Shown piece by piece: positions 13,361 to 25,629 of a stretch of 64,000 bases of DNA (positions within the stretch are counted from its first letter, which is position 1; each line of letters opens with the position of its first letter). The notes beneath the pieces were generated by a model. That model was not told the origin of the DNA. It worked only from the letters and a program-made list of their open reading frames with translations, and did not search any database. A program made the position numbers and the translations under genes. Source of the DNA: Phialocephala subalpina (Eukaryota; Ascomycota; Leotiomycetes; Helotiales; Mollisiaceae); NCBI GenBank assembly GCA_900073065.1, contig FJOG01000008.1, positions 1,321,353 to 1,385,352 on the forward strand, given 5' to 3'.

Positions 13361-14359
13361 TGCAAGAGGGCATTTCCGTTTTAGGATCTACGTCCCAAGG
13401 ACTACGATTCACGTGCAAAAGCCCAGAGTTTAAGTAGTAGCTTTCCCCGGACCCACGTGTTAGAGTCCGCGTTTTTAGTTAGTGAATTTTTGCGAAAAGC
13501 GGCAATTGAGTTTTTAAGTTCCGCGAGCCCGAAGACTAATTACTGGCTCACGATTTAAGGCTGGCGCACCGCCAGACTATGGAGAATTGGGCATCTCGTC
13601 CGCTCTGCCATATATAAAGCCACAGATTGGTAGACTAGTAGTTGGGTGGGTGCCACCAGCGAATCCCTACTGTTGTATGTTCTTTTTTGGCGGGGCTTGG
13701 GAGTGGAGATTTTTCTAAATTGCTCTAGAGGTCTGTGATTGTTTGGTCTTCTCAGACTCATATGAAATGGTGGAGATATAGCTATGAAAACTTGAACTTT
13801 CTTTTGCAGTTGTCGCAATCTTGGGGGCCTTTTTTGACTTCTTTTCCGGAGAGCCCATCGTAAGTAATATATCCGAATGCCAACTTTTGATTGAAAAAGC
13901 GAACGGTGTACAGCAAGCCAAGAATTGAAAAAAAAAAAAAAAGGTGAGACGGACATATTTATGAAAGTTCTCATGCTGTCTTCCAAGCCCCGAATGAGAG
14001 TCACGTAGATCGTAGTGTGAAGTTGTAGGTTAACTTTACCGAGCTGGACGCTGGAGCGATTGATGCACGATGACATACAGTCAATAGATCGTCTCGGGAG
14101 TTGACCTACTCGGGTCAACACTAAACTGCAGTATTCAATTTCTCCTAACCTTAACCTCCTTAAGAAGATTAAAAAGGGAAAGGAAGGAAGGACGAGGAGA
14201 TGGAGTCCCGTGTGACTACCACACTTGCTTATTTTGGCGCAGCACCACCAGAGGTCCCTTTGATCATCAAAGTCCCCATCAGATTAGATTATACTCTTCT
14301 ATATCTATGTTGATGCCTCTTTTCTCCCACAGCCGTCTTTCATGACAGCCCGTGTGCCA
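13361..14359. other. Intergenic DNA; no supported gene; A16 tract
   Basis: Normal base composition starts here. Minus-strand open frames at 13,555-14,121 have no recognisable domain and look like chance frames. A run of 16 A lies at 13,928-13,943. The right part is probably the 3' UTR of the histidine kinase gene. Confidence 0.5.
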
Positions 14360-17300
14360 TCACCCTTTTTGACTCGACATCAATCGATCCATCTTCTGCA
14401 TCAATTCAGGAATTTGGAACGGCTTCGCAACAATATCATCCTACTTTCATTAGCCCTCACCCTCCCCTTCTAAATTAAGCAAACAAAGAATAGGAAAAGA
14501 CTCACCATCCCAGATTCCAAGGCCATCTCCATCTGCTCAACTCTCGTATTCGCCGTCACAGCAATAATTGGCACATGTCTCGTCACCCTCCCCTCCCTCT
14601 CCAAATCCCTAATCCGCCTCGTACACGCCAACCCATCCATAACTGGCATCTCCAAATCCATTAATATCAAACTCAAATCCATCTTCTGTCCCTGCCCACT
14701 CTCATCCCTCCATAAAGTTGTTTTCGAGAGGAAATCGAGAGCTTCGACTCCGTGATTGGCAACGTGGACGACGGAGCCGGTACTGCGCAGTTGTTTGGAA
14801 AGCACTTTTTGGTTGATGAGATTGTCTTCTACTAAGAGGATGTGGTAGGATGAGCGGGTGCGGGTCGATTTGGGGGTTTCGCGGTCGACGGGGGTGGAGG
14901 TTCCGCCGGTGCCTGTGGTTGAGGTTGTGGGGAGGCGCAAGGAGAAACCGTTAGGTGCTTCGAAGGTGATGCCAGTGGCTTTTCTAGCTTTTATGTAGAA
15001 CGCGAATGTGCCTGTAGGTTGTCAGTGGTTTGTATTCAAGGGGTTATGGGAGACGTACTTCCAGCTCCTTCCTTTGAGGTCACACCTATTTCTCCTCCTT
15101 GAAGCTCGGTCAGCTCGCGGGATATAAAGAGGCCGAGACCTGAGCCTCCGTATTGGACCTGGAGTTGTTAGCGGATGCTGTATCAGTTGCGAACTGAAAC
15201 ACGAACATGAGTCTTTGGGCTGGCTTGACTGAATCTATGGAATAATCGTGTCCTCTCATCGTCGGAAAGACCTCTGCCAGTGTCTTTCACTGCAAAGTAG
15301 AGGTAGACTTGCTGTCCTGTACCCCAATCTGGCGCCAGAGTCAAGTCTTGAATGTCGCTCGAAGGTTTTGAAGGGAACCATTGTATTTCTGTTGCTGTTT
15401 CACTTGGTGGTGTTAGGATTGAGGCTCTGAGATTGACGGATATTTCACGATTTAACTCCGTGCGAGTAAATTTGATGGCCTTTGATATGTTAGCATGGGT
15501 GGGAAATGAAGAGAGGTTCTGCTCACGTTCGTGAGAAGATTGATGAAGATCTGCGTCAGTCGTACAGGATCGCAGTACACCAAATCTATGCCTTCGTGGT
15601 GGTAGGATGGCTCAACTGTGAACTTGAGCTTTATATCATGTGCCGCCAACTCGCTTTCAAACATCTTCAATGTTCTCCTCACTGTTGATTCAATTTGAAC
15701 TTGCACAGGCGTGACGTGTAACATTGTTGAATTGAGCTTTGAGAGTGTGAGCACGTCGTCGATGATTCGTTTTTGGTGCTGGGCACACAACACAATTGTC
15801 TGCGCTGCATCGAGATTGCTCTCTAAGAGTTCTTGGAGCACAGAATCAGTATGAGTTTTCAGGCCTTGATATTCGATGATTGAGTTGGCGACACCGTCTG
15901 CGCATAGCATGATTGCGCTGAGGGGATTTCGCATCTCATGCCTGTGTTTCATCAGACATCGGTTCAGAACAGAAGGGAAGACTCTACTTACGATGTCATG
16001 TCAATGAAAGTCTCCTGATTCCTTTTCGCCTCCTCAGCTTGCACTCGACTCAGCATCTGAACATGTTCCGCAAACTTGAATCCAGAGATGTCTGTTGTGC
16101 ATCCCAGCACCTTGGTCAGATTTCCGTCATCGTCGACGGAAGGTAAGGCAAGGAACAAAATCCATTTCGCATCTCGCACTGCTCCGCCGCTATCTTCGCG
16201 GATCCAGGGCTTCTTCAAGCGCAGTCTAGTTGAGTGATGTTAGTAGCTGTCACGTGAGCGGTCTGCGCATAGGGAGTCTGGAGAAGCCTGGGGTTCGAGG
16301 ACCCCCTTGACAAGAACATTGGGAGGAGAGAGGATCATGACAGCATAGCTAATACTTACTCCATGCTGACCTCTTCCTTAGCGACTGTGAGGTTCTGCCA
16401 TTCGTTAAGAAATGCGTCCCGGTCTTGCTGCTCCACGCAATTGACAAAAGACATGGGGCTGTGCTCGTCAACATTTCTTGGATGTCCAGTCATTTCGTAC
16501 CCTGCAGGCGTTTCAGTACTTGTCGTTATACCACTCCGAAGTTTGATGTGGAAATCACAACTTGGATATAATGTTCAACTTACATTGAGAGTTCGCCCAC
16601 GTAATTTTACCTTCTGGATCAAAGGTGAACATGCCTGGAAATCGTCGTCAGAAAAGCATCCACTGCTCAGACGCCATGGTATCTACATACCACAAGGAGC
16701 CAACTCGGCCATTTGCTGAAAGTTTCTCTCGTGCTGCGCGGCTTCTTGAGTCCTCAACGCGAGCTTCTCCACAAGGTTTGCCCGAGCGACTGCATCTTCT
16801 TCGGCATGCTTCTGCGCACTGATGTCGGTTCTGGAACCGTCAGCTCAGTATCAATTTTGTATTTCGGAGATGAGGCGTACATGCAACCCATGATAGTCTT
16901 GAGATTTCCTTCTTCATCAAATTCTTGATCGCATGAGGCCAGAATCCATTTCTGTTTCTTTTCTCCAGTCCTTTCGTCGATCCAGGGATTACGCAGACGA
17001 AGCTCGAAGTTGCGCTTCGCCTTTTGAGTGGTCAGTATTTCCCATTCTCGCATCATCATTGGGTGATCGATTTCAGAGAGGACATTCATGAAGGACCTGA
17101 GCGTAGTAAGTAAGTGAGGAGAGAGATATATTTTTGTCAGACGTACATCTCTCCTTCCAGTCCTCGTGGATGTCCCGTGATTTCATACCCTTTGTGCTAA
17201 GTCAGCAATAGCTCCCAAACGTGCATAAATAATACACCTACACATGTCGTTGCAATAGAGAATACCTCCGTCTGGAGACAGATAATACATCCCAACCGGG

Positions 17301-18160
17301 TTCAGCTCAGTAAGCACCCTAAATTTAGACTCACTATCAGCAAGCTGTTTTGATAGCGAGTCCTCCTCAAACACTGCAGGATCAGAATCCGATCGACCTT
17401 CAGACTTCAGACTACTTCGTAGAGAATCCGGTGTGGATCTGGAATTTGAACGACTCGATCGAGGAGTCCCATGACTCTTCGTGCGTTGATTCGGGACTTG
17501 CGAGGCGCTGATGACTCGCCACCTCTTTCGTAAAGTACAGCTGCTCCAGTACATCCCTCTGTACTCGTGTCTAGGCATGAATCCATCGAGTTCGCTGTCA
17601 AATTCAGGCATACTAATTGCCCATTCCTTAAAATCCGACTCGATCGCGAATACTGCATCTGACGGTGGAGCAGCTGAAGCGAGCGGTGGGTAGAACGTGT
17701 CGGTGTGGATTACAGAACGTAGGCCGTCGAAGAACTTCAAAGACTTATTGGACCATGTGACCTTTAATCTACCATTGAGCTCCTTTTCCGAAGCACGAAG
17801 GTCGATGATGAAGGTAGGTCGACTGTCCTGATCGAGTAGCTCTGTGATTCCAATCCGGTCTAGTGACCGTAATGAACTCTGCTCCGAGTCTCCCAGGTCT
17901 CCATTTTCTATTTTTCGACGTCAGATTCGTCGCTTTTCAACTCGTGTAAAAAGGAATGAATAGACAAACAAAGATGTTGCCTTCGTCACGAGAAGACGGT
18001 AGGCAAATATATACGTACCATCGGTACTCGAGGAGTCGTCTCTGGTCGCAAGATGAAGGTCCGGATTGTCACCCCGTGCTCTCTTGGAGCGATGGCGACG
18101 TTCTGCCATGGCTGAAAAAGGTCCGGTCCCAAGTTTTCGAGTCAGGTTGATCTGCGGCAT
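14360..18160 (-). CDS. Hybrid histidine kinase with repeated PAS domains and receiver domain
   Basis: This is a two-component sensor kinase that autophosphorylates on His and passes phosphate to its own receiver, in fungi normally upstream of a HPt-to-MAPK relay. About a dozen short introns split roughly 1,000 residues. Read in order: a Ser-rich N-terminus, three PAS/PAC units (each with an RLR/K-PWI strand and a GCM/T-D-IS end), the H-box HEMRNPLSA created across the intron near 15,955-16,000, the N-box INLLTNAIKFT, G boxes DTGRGLS and GGSGLGLF, and a C-terminal receiver with VEDN, phospho-acceptor LMDLEMP, the Thr of AVTANT and AKPF. All catalytic residues are present. No membrane segment is seen, so it is probably cytoplasmic. 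I end it at the TGA 14,360-14,362. The start is uncertain: Met at 18,160 or 18,109. An upstream frame (to 18,351) is offset by 11 nt. Confidence 0.88.
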
Positions 18161-19224
18161 ACATTAGGAGATTGTTGTCCGGCTGAAGCAGTGAGGAACC
18201 CCTCGAATGCAGCTGTAAGGGCTAGGCCCGCAGATGCACGTGCACTCCTCAGCCCTGGGGCGAGTCGGATCTCAGATTCGTTGTTGAGGCATGCTGCCTC
18301 TTGTTGACCAGCGGTCATGACGGGTGGTCGTTCTGATGCGTCTGAGGACATGATCTCGATTGTGGCGTTCGTGATGTTCCACACAAGTTCGACAAAACAG
18401 GACTTGTCCTATATTGAGCTTAGCATCAGTAACACGTGACTCCAGCCAGCCGCTTCCAAGGTTCCTTCGGCGATCTGTCGATCAGTCACATCGCAGCCCC
18501 GCTAGGAATGCACAACTTTCTTTTTGGAATGAAGAAATATTTTTTCTCACCTATCAACCATTCAACTTCTCCGGAACGACACGCCCAAGCGGTAAGGCGC
18601 CATCACGCTGGCACGTCTCATCGGGGACGGCTCCGGATACGTGCAGGGAGTGACCGGGATCGATACAAATATCTTTAAATCTCTGTCCTACCCGAACCGA
18701 GCTTTGTCACCAGAAGGGGGAATGACATGGTTTCACTGCTTGATCAACCTTGGTATCGCGGTCACGCTGAACATTGATGATTGAGGGTAATATCAAGTGC
18801 GGCTGGTGCGGTAGCACTGCGTCCGTCGGCGAAGTGTTGCTCAATAACACCTGCATTGAAGCTCTTCCGAATGACACCGATGCTCAAGGTTACAAGGCGA
18901 GGCCTAGATTTCTGTCACGTGTCTGCTTAAGTCCGAAGGCAGAAGTGTCATGCCACCTTTTGCAACGCGGGTGCGGGCATAAGTACGGTGTAAGACCCAA
19001 GTCTTTCTGATTCTTGACATGGGTCAACCTTTAAGTCGCATGGGATTCAAAGTCGGTCAAATTGAGCGCAATCGGAATCCCCATTTCTATGTCTTGCTAT
19101 TTACAGTGTACCCTACCCCCGAAACCCCGCATATTCCAAAAATCAGAACCCGAAAATCCAGAAAAACCATGTCCTTGCTTCCCATCTCAGCCTTCTTTTC
19201 GTCCCTCATTCTTCGCTCGCTAGC
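18161..19224. other. Intergenic DNA between convergently read neighbours; no gene supported
   Basis: This holds the upstream region of the kinase gene, including a 67-codon minus frame starting at 18,351 that could be a uORF or a mis-framed first exon. Other short frames show no domain or splice support. Confidence 0.45.
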
Positions 19225-19886
19225 TTACGAACTTGGAGCAGTCTTCTTGATGACAACAGGGGTGCTATTGTCCTCCGAAGTCCCGTCTGTGTTCCACTTC
19301 AAGCTCCAAACTCCAGTCGTGGAAGTCGTCTCAGCCCAGAATTGAGCTTCGTATTCGCTGTCGTCAATGTACACCACTTGACCTCCGAACATGGCGAATC
19401 CGGTTGTGGCGGCGTCGGTGATGTTTGTGGTCTGGTTCTTCGAGATGAAGCCTGCTTGTTCGTAGGAGGAAGTGGTGGTGACGATGTAGAAAGTTCCTAC
19501 TTGGGAGGAGTTGGAAATTGTTGCGTTCCCTTGAGCTGTAAGTCAGTACCAGATTTAAGGAATGCAAGCAAGGAAGTTTGTGACGGGAGTTGACTTACAG
19601 GGCAGAGAACCAGTGCTGTCAATGTCCCAAGTTAAGTTAGAGTAGGTTGATGGTGGATTGTCCCCGATGTATGCAAGACCTGTGGGCATCAGTACAGAGC
19701 AATTCATGAGCAGTGCCAAGGTTATCTACCGTCGTTGACACCATAATAGAGCGGCAAGCCGGAGATGTTCGTCCCATAGGCATACAGCTGGACGCCGGTA
19801 GTGACAGCGCGTTTGCTGTGATGAGGGACAGCAGAGCAAAGACCGGCCAGGAGAGGCAAGACAGAAAGAAACTTGGAAAGATACAT
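19225..19886 (-). CDS. Small secreted glycoprotein of unknown function
   Basis: Three exons join with clean GT-AG sites (introns about 19,685-19,732 and 19,538-19,600) to give about 180 residues. The start at 19,886 opens with a classical signal peptide (MYLSKFLSVLPLLAGLCSA) followed by HHSKR, a likely Kex2-type processing site. The mature part is rich in N-glycosylation sequons (NIS, NLT, NAT, NSS, NQT, NIT, NST) and contains a WDID core, YIVTTTSSYEQAGF and a VVYIDDSEYEAQFWAE segment. It has no Cys in the mature part that I can see and no membrane anchor. I do not recognise the family. The pattern suits a secreted effector-like or cell-wall protein. It ends with TAA at 19,225. Confidence 0.72.
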
Positions 19887-21851
19887 CGTAAGTGAACGAG
19901 AATGAGAGACTGTTATAAGAGCTTGAGTTGGAATGAAGAAGAGCTGAAGTGGACAGTTGAATTGTGGGAAGTGGAAGAAGCGGACATTTTGAAGACTTTG
20001 GAGAACCTGAACTTCTACCAAGTATGCTGCCCCCTGATTGAAGACGTTCCTAGGACATGGTTCTTCTATAGCTTACGTATGTCAGGTACAAATTCGCTTC
20101 CATAATCAGACCATTCACAGCCCAGAAATCGCACTGCATGTACCCCATATGGCTCATTTCAGCCCATGCCAGGAAATGCCGCCGCGCATGCATCGCAGAC
20201 CTTCAGAAACCGGTCGGCGGGCCGTTTCAACAACACCGGATTAACATTCCAACCACGACTGCGCATCTCAAGAAACAATGACACAAAAAGTGGATATCTC
20301 CTCCTAAGGACATCTAGTAAGGGCCACGAACCCTCTTTGCGCACGCTCCAGGTACTGGTCTTTGCTTGGGGCTGTGGCGTTCGGGACCGAATTTAGCGAA
20401 CAAAAAATGGGACGTACCTCTCGTTAGTGACGACGACGAGGATCCCTTTCGCCTTTCTAGGGCGGAGCTATGGCCGCAGAGTAAACATCGACATTCCTTT
20501 CTCGAGTCGCGATGTTATGCCTTCAGATTTTCCTTGAAGGGGTCCATCCCGTTCTCCAGAAAGCTTCTTAGAAAGCCAAGTTCGGTCCCGAAAAGAGCCA
20601 AGCCACAGTTTCGACCCCTCCGTCATGCGAAAACAAATTGGAGGGTTAGAATGTCAGTGCTTCGGAGAATTCTCAGCTATTTGGAGCTTGACTGCGGATG
20701 TCCCGATCGGGATTTGGTGACCGGCATCCAAGCACGTGGAAGTGCCGCGGTGCGCGATGTTTGGTCGCGACCACTGGTGGTATACGGAGGTACGTTGACG
20801 CTGACTACGTGTGCCTTGCACTACACCGTAGACTATCGAACCATCTAATGCAGGGGAGATTTTGAGCCCCAGACTTAGTGAGTGAGTCGTAACGACTTGT
20901 CCGCTGCCAGTTCTTAAATTCTAGCTTATCCAAGTGCAGGAAGGTCGAAGACGATCTCATGGACCAGGCCGTGGGCTTCGGCTGAATACGGTAGGCTAGC
21001 GGCTGCTTCCAGAAGTTCCAAGGACATGATTCAATGCGATTGCCTGCCAGGATGTTGTAGCTCCCAGCCTTCAGGTGGTCCCCGGAAACAAAAAGTGGCC
21101 CTCTAATATCGGTAGGGTTGAAATAAGATCGGGTGCCGTCCGATCTTGGTAACCCCCCGGAAGACATCAAACCAACATCAGCTATATTCGTCACTCATTT
21201 TGTTCACCTTTCCCCTTTCTATCATATGCTTCTTTTCCTAATTTTAGACTTCATTACTTTGGGAAACTTCGCCTTCGATTATCCGACCCCACACGTTCAA
21301 CAACATCGTGAAAGTTCACATCCGCGTCACCAGATGGCCGGAAAGCCGTTTCCGAGCAGGCATGACCAGCCAGAACGAGAGAGCTTCGACCTATCACAGT
21401 CAAGCTGTTACCGAAACAAGATCGTGTAAACGAGAAAAGCAAGAAAGCCTCGGGTTATCGTCGTCGTAGTCTGTGCTATCGAGGTTCTTCTGCATGATGA
21501 CAAGTCACGATGTACGCCACCAGAGGGACAAGAAACATCCAGTCTCACTTGCTTCATGCCGCTGCCAAGGAAGACATCTCGGAGTCGTGGCCGTACACGA
21601 CGTCGTCGAATGTCTCCATCTTTCAGGGACATCCCAATTGAGCTATGCTAAGCCTCAAGATTTCGGGTTCTTGGACGAAAAGAGACTTGTGCTTTGAGTT
21701 CTATCCATCTCCTCAAGTCTATATATTGCAAATGTCCACTTGTTGTTGAGTCTCCATCCTCACCTCGATCATCATCCTCATCCTCAATATCCACCTTCTT
21801 TACTTCCTTCCTTTCACTTCTACAGGGCTCTTTCCTTGCCTCGTGTGGACA
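19887..21851. other. Intergenic region upstream of the laccase; no gene supported
   Basis: Nearly 2 kb lies between divergent genes. Frames such as 20,366-20,848 (+) and 20,805-21,194 (-) lack domains, signal peptides or convincing splice sites. The last 130 bp are pyrimidine-rich, as in many fungal promoters. Confidence 0.5.
21720..21727 (+). promoter_or_regulatory. Possible TATA element of the laccase gene
   Basis: TATATATT lies 125 bp before the laccase ATG and is followed by a CT-rich leader, the usual layout of a fungal core promoter. No transcript evidence is available. Confidence 0.35.
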
Positions 21852-23641
21852 ATGTTCATCTCATCTTTGTTCCTGGCAGCTTCTGCCTTGTCGACTGCCT
21901 TCGCTGCTCCCAGCTCCTCTCTCGCTTCAACCTCCAAGCTTTCCAAGAGATGCACCAACAGCGCCTCAGATCGTGCTTGCTGGGGTGATTATGATCTCTC
22001 CACCAATTACTACGATACCGTCCCCGATACCGGGGTAACTCGAGAGTATTGGTTCGAGGTTCAGAATGGCACTGCTGCCCCAGATGGAGTTGAGAGAATT
22101 GTCTTGACTGTCAATGGGACTGTACCGGGGCCCACGATCATTGCAGACTGGGGTGATACCGTTGGTAAGTACACCTGACCTTGGGACCATCTTCATACTA
22201 ACAATAATCAGTTGTCCATGTTACGAACGCCATGGAAAACAATGGCACCGGTATTCATTTCCACGGTATTCGACAAAACTATACGAATTACATGGATGGT
22301 GTCCCCTCAATTACTCAATGCCCCATTGCACCTGGTGACAGCTTCACCTACACATGGCGCGCAACTCAGTACGGTTCTTCCTGGTATCATTCTCACTTTG
22401 CCGTTCAGGCTTGGGATGGAATCTTCGGTGGCATCTTAATCAATGGCCCAGCTACCGCCAACTATGATGAAGATAAAGGAAACTTGTTCCTCAATGATTG
22501 GTCTCATTCAACCGCTGAAGTCCTCGCCGACGAAGCTGCCACCAGCGGACCACCTACTCTCGACAACTGCTTGATCAACGGCACCAACGTCTACGATGAT
22601 TCCGGATCCCGATTTGAGACTGACTTCGTATCTGGAACATCGTACCGCCTTCGTCTCGTCAATGGCGCAGCAGACACCCACTTTAAATTCAGTATCGACA
22701 ATCACACTCTCCAAGTCATCTCCACCGATTTCGTCCCCATCGTTCCCTACAATACAACCATGGTGTCCATCGGAATGGGACAACGCTACGACGTGATCGT
22801 GATCGCCGACCAAGCAGAGGGAGATTACTGGATGCGCGCCATTCCCCAAGAGTCCTGCTCTGACAATGACAACGTCGATAACATTCTCGGAATAGTTCGC
22901 TATGACAGCACCTCTACCTCAGATCCAACATCCACCGCCTACACATACTCCGACTCCTGCGACGACGAAGACATCTCTACCCTAGTCCCTTACCTCTCCA
23001 ACCAGGTCGGAACCTCTCCCTCCGTCTCAGATACCTTTACTGCGACTCTCTCTAATGGTGGTGGAGCCATCTTATGGAAGATGGGCGACACCTCATTCGT
23101 CAACGACTGGGATTACCCCACCGTTCTGCAAGTCGCGGAAGGAAACGACACGTGGACTTCGGAGCAGAACATCATTGAGTTGGATACTGCCGATCAATGG
23201 GTTTACTTCGTCATCGAAACCACATTCGCGCAAGCTCATCCTATCCATCTTCATGGTCATGATTTCTGGGTCCTTGCTCAAGGAACTGGAACATACGACT
23301 CAAGCACAGTCACTCTGACAACAACTGATGGCCCCAGGCGAGACGTTGCTATGTTGCCTGCTTCGGGGTATCTTGTCCTCGCATACTACACTGACAACCC
23401 AGGTGTAAGTCTTCCTTCTACATCTTTGACTTTGAAGAATGCAAACCTAACTGTGATACAGGCTTGGTTGATGCACTGCCACATCGCCTGGCACGCGTCT
23501 GAAGGTTTCGCACTCCAGCTCCTTGAGCGTGAATCCGAAATGGTTGCCCTTATGGACGTCACATCCATCAACAGCACATGTGCTAACTGGGACACATACA
23601 CTGCTGAGGAAGACATTGTTCAAGATGATTCTGGAATTTAG
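21852..23641 (+). CDS. Laccase (ascomycete multicopper oxidase), secreted
   Basis: Exons 21852-22164, 22212-23404 and 23462-23641 give 561 residues. It oxidises phenols and reduces O2 to water outside the cell. A signal peptide (MFISSLFLAASALSTAFA) starts the protein. A GTG nine bases upstream is not the start. All copper ligands are present: L1 H120/H122 (HFHG in place of the common HWHG), L2 H164/H166, L3 H447/H450/H452, and L4 H507, C508, H509, H513. The axial position of the type 1 site (Cys+10) is Phe518, where ascomycete laccases usually have Leu. The C-terminus ends in DSGI, the plug characteristic of ascomycete laccases. The second intron (57 bp, phase 0) is free of stops, so a naive reading runs through it. 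Many N-glycosylation sites. An intact gene. Confidence 0.93.
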
Positions 23642-25075
23642 AGCGTTGCAAAGATACCAGGAAGAGGCATGGATTTGAGATGATTGATCGATAGATCGAG
23701 GATGGAAAGGAGGGAAGAAGCATTTGTATAGGCGTTGGTTGTACTGGAGCGGGCTAGAGCGGGCTAGATTCGGGTTTCTTTTGTTGGGGTCGATTGTTGG
23801 TAGGCGCTTTGCTTTGTATATATCCCCAGTTTGCAAAATTCCATGGGCTTGAGGATTCAAAATCATGGTTTCAACTTGCGAATCAAGAGTAAGTGAATGC
23901 GAGAGGTTAGTACACACAATTTTAAAGACAGCGGCGTATGAAGTTCCGGCCCGAGCACTCTCAATCTTCCAGCCTTGCCTAGACTTTCTGGAACCCACCT
24001 AAGGACAGTCGCATGTTTCATATGGAATTTTTCGTTGTGAAATTGAGCATAAAATGCAAATTGTCAGCACGGTCGAAATCGAAATGCCAAGGAAGACTAT
24101 CCTCAGAAGAAATATCGTCACCGAATGGTTCTCCCACTTGGCCATTGTTGCTGATCATGGCGGAATGGCTTGTTTTAGTTTGCCAGGAAAGTCTGTGCGT
24201 GGACGAGACTTGGATATGACAGGGGCAATCACATGCCCTGTTTCATCTCTTGTTTGGCCCTTATTTTGTACATATAAGTAGTCATTCCTCCTCATCGCTA
24301 TTCTATGGACTCTTTCCCACTCCATTGGAGCTGCTAAGTGGCTTCTCTTGGGTGGGAGCGATTGTAAAGAAAGTAGTTCACGTGTTTGGGACTTTCAAAT
24401 TTCAATGTCTTGAGTTCACCTTTAGCAAAGGTCGTTGTGTTTAAGGGGCACGAGAGCTGGGAAGTGATTACTTCATCTTACGTATCACCATGCAGTTTTA
24501 ATGTGCACCTCCAAAATTTCCTTGAACGTGCGGGACAATAGGATGAACCTCCCAACGTTTGAATCGTATCATCTTCAAATGAGATTCGTAGCTACCTAGT
24601 CTAGAATCTGACCACCCTGAAGTCCAGCTGTAGGAATCACGTTTCTAACAAAGACCATTTGAGATATGGGAATGAAGCTGTACCATCATGGAAACGAGTT
24701 GGGTGGATTCAAATCGCGCGATAGAAACCGCGGATGCTTGGTAAACTTTGGAATTTATCACATTCGCATTCAAGAGACAGGGTTAGTGCCAGGCTCAAGC
24801 TCTTAATTCCAGGATTATGAAAAGAGATAGAAGGTATCCTTAGCCTTGGGTTCATGTTATCAAAACAGCCCGAGAAACCTTGACTTGAAGAAAATCCAAC
24901 GCAATACCGATCTTTGAAGAGTCGAGTGAGGATCCAAGAAGCTTCGACTTCCAGAAAACTCAACGCAGTGCCAGCTTCTGAATATCCAAAAAGTCTCGTA
25001 CTAGAGAACTCCCAACGCAATACCAGCTTCTGAATATCCAAATCAGTATATCAAACCATTAATCGCCACTGTATC
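23642..25075. other. Intergenic DNA with a degenerate tandem repeat near its right end
   Basis: No coding region is supported. The only structure seen is the imperfect repeat at about 24,885-25,042. Confidence 0.5.
24885..25042. repeat. Imperfect tandem repeat, three units of about 52-64 bp
   Basis: The core CAACGCA recurs at 24,897, 24,961 and 25,013, each time followed by a variant of ATACCAGCTTCTGAATATCCAA. Units two and three are nearly identical over about 35 bp. Unit one is diverged. Confidence 0.65.
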
Positions 25076-25303
25076 TCATCTCCTTCCAATTATTGGCTTT
25101 CCCCAACTGCCCGCTACCTTCAAAACCAATAAATCCTCAAACTTCCTCCCCACAATCTGCAACCCAGTTGGTAACCACACAATCTTACCATCTTTCACAG
25201 GTACAAACCCCACGGGGAGATTAAGCACCGGATTGCCTGACGAACTAAATGGCGCAGTATTATACGGAATTCCGATAGTTCTACTCAGCATCTTCAGTGG
25301 CAC
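25076..25303 (-). pseudogene. C-terminal remnant of an amidase-signature enzyme
   Basis: Seventy-five codons match the C-terminal end of the amidase signature family: an N-terminal SGNPVLNLPVGFV (substrate-pocket strand), then LPTGLQIVGRKFEDLLVLKVA, the conserved GLQ-vG-f-D pattern, and a stop soon after. The amidase signature, with the Ser-cisSer-Lys triad, would lie far upstream on this strand (above 25,303) but is absent there; that DNA is the upstream region of the next gene. So this is a truncated leftover, about one seventh of a normal 500-550-residue enzyme. The reading frame of the remnant is still clean, so the truncation may be recent. Confidence 0.7.
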
Positions 25304-25629
25304 ATATACGGCTCTGAGTGGCGCAAGTAAGTCACGGAAAATGCTGGTTTGGAAGCGGTCAGTCGTCTGATATCGGTCGGTTTGTGAATAAGGCTACAGC
25401 CTCGTGGCTTAACGTCATTCACTCGCTCGTTCGGTCTCTATTTAAGAGGACTTCGTATCCTTTGAACCTTCTTCCCTTCTACAACGTCTTGCCCATAACA
25501 AGAAGTATTTGCTCCTTTCAACATCCAGACAGTCGCATACACATACACCTACACACCTACATAGAGACACTCTGCAAGCACATCACCAAATAGTCACTCA
25601 ACCAAACTCAACAGTATCACCTTCTCAGC

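Noticed and set aside
13560..13680. tRNA-like phrases near 13,600 and GGGATTTGAA near 44,530
   Set aside because: No cloverleaf could be folded with a proper acceptor stem and anticodon arm around either.
13555..14121. 188-codon minus frame 3' of the kinase gene
   Set aside because: No domain and biased composition, with a Phe run produced by the A16 tract. No splice partner.
20366..20848. 160-codon plus frame upstream of the laccase
   Set aside because: No domain, no signal peptide, no intron evidence, and Arg/Ser/Pro-rich composition of a chance frame in GC-balanced DNA.
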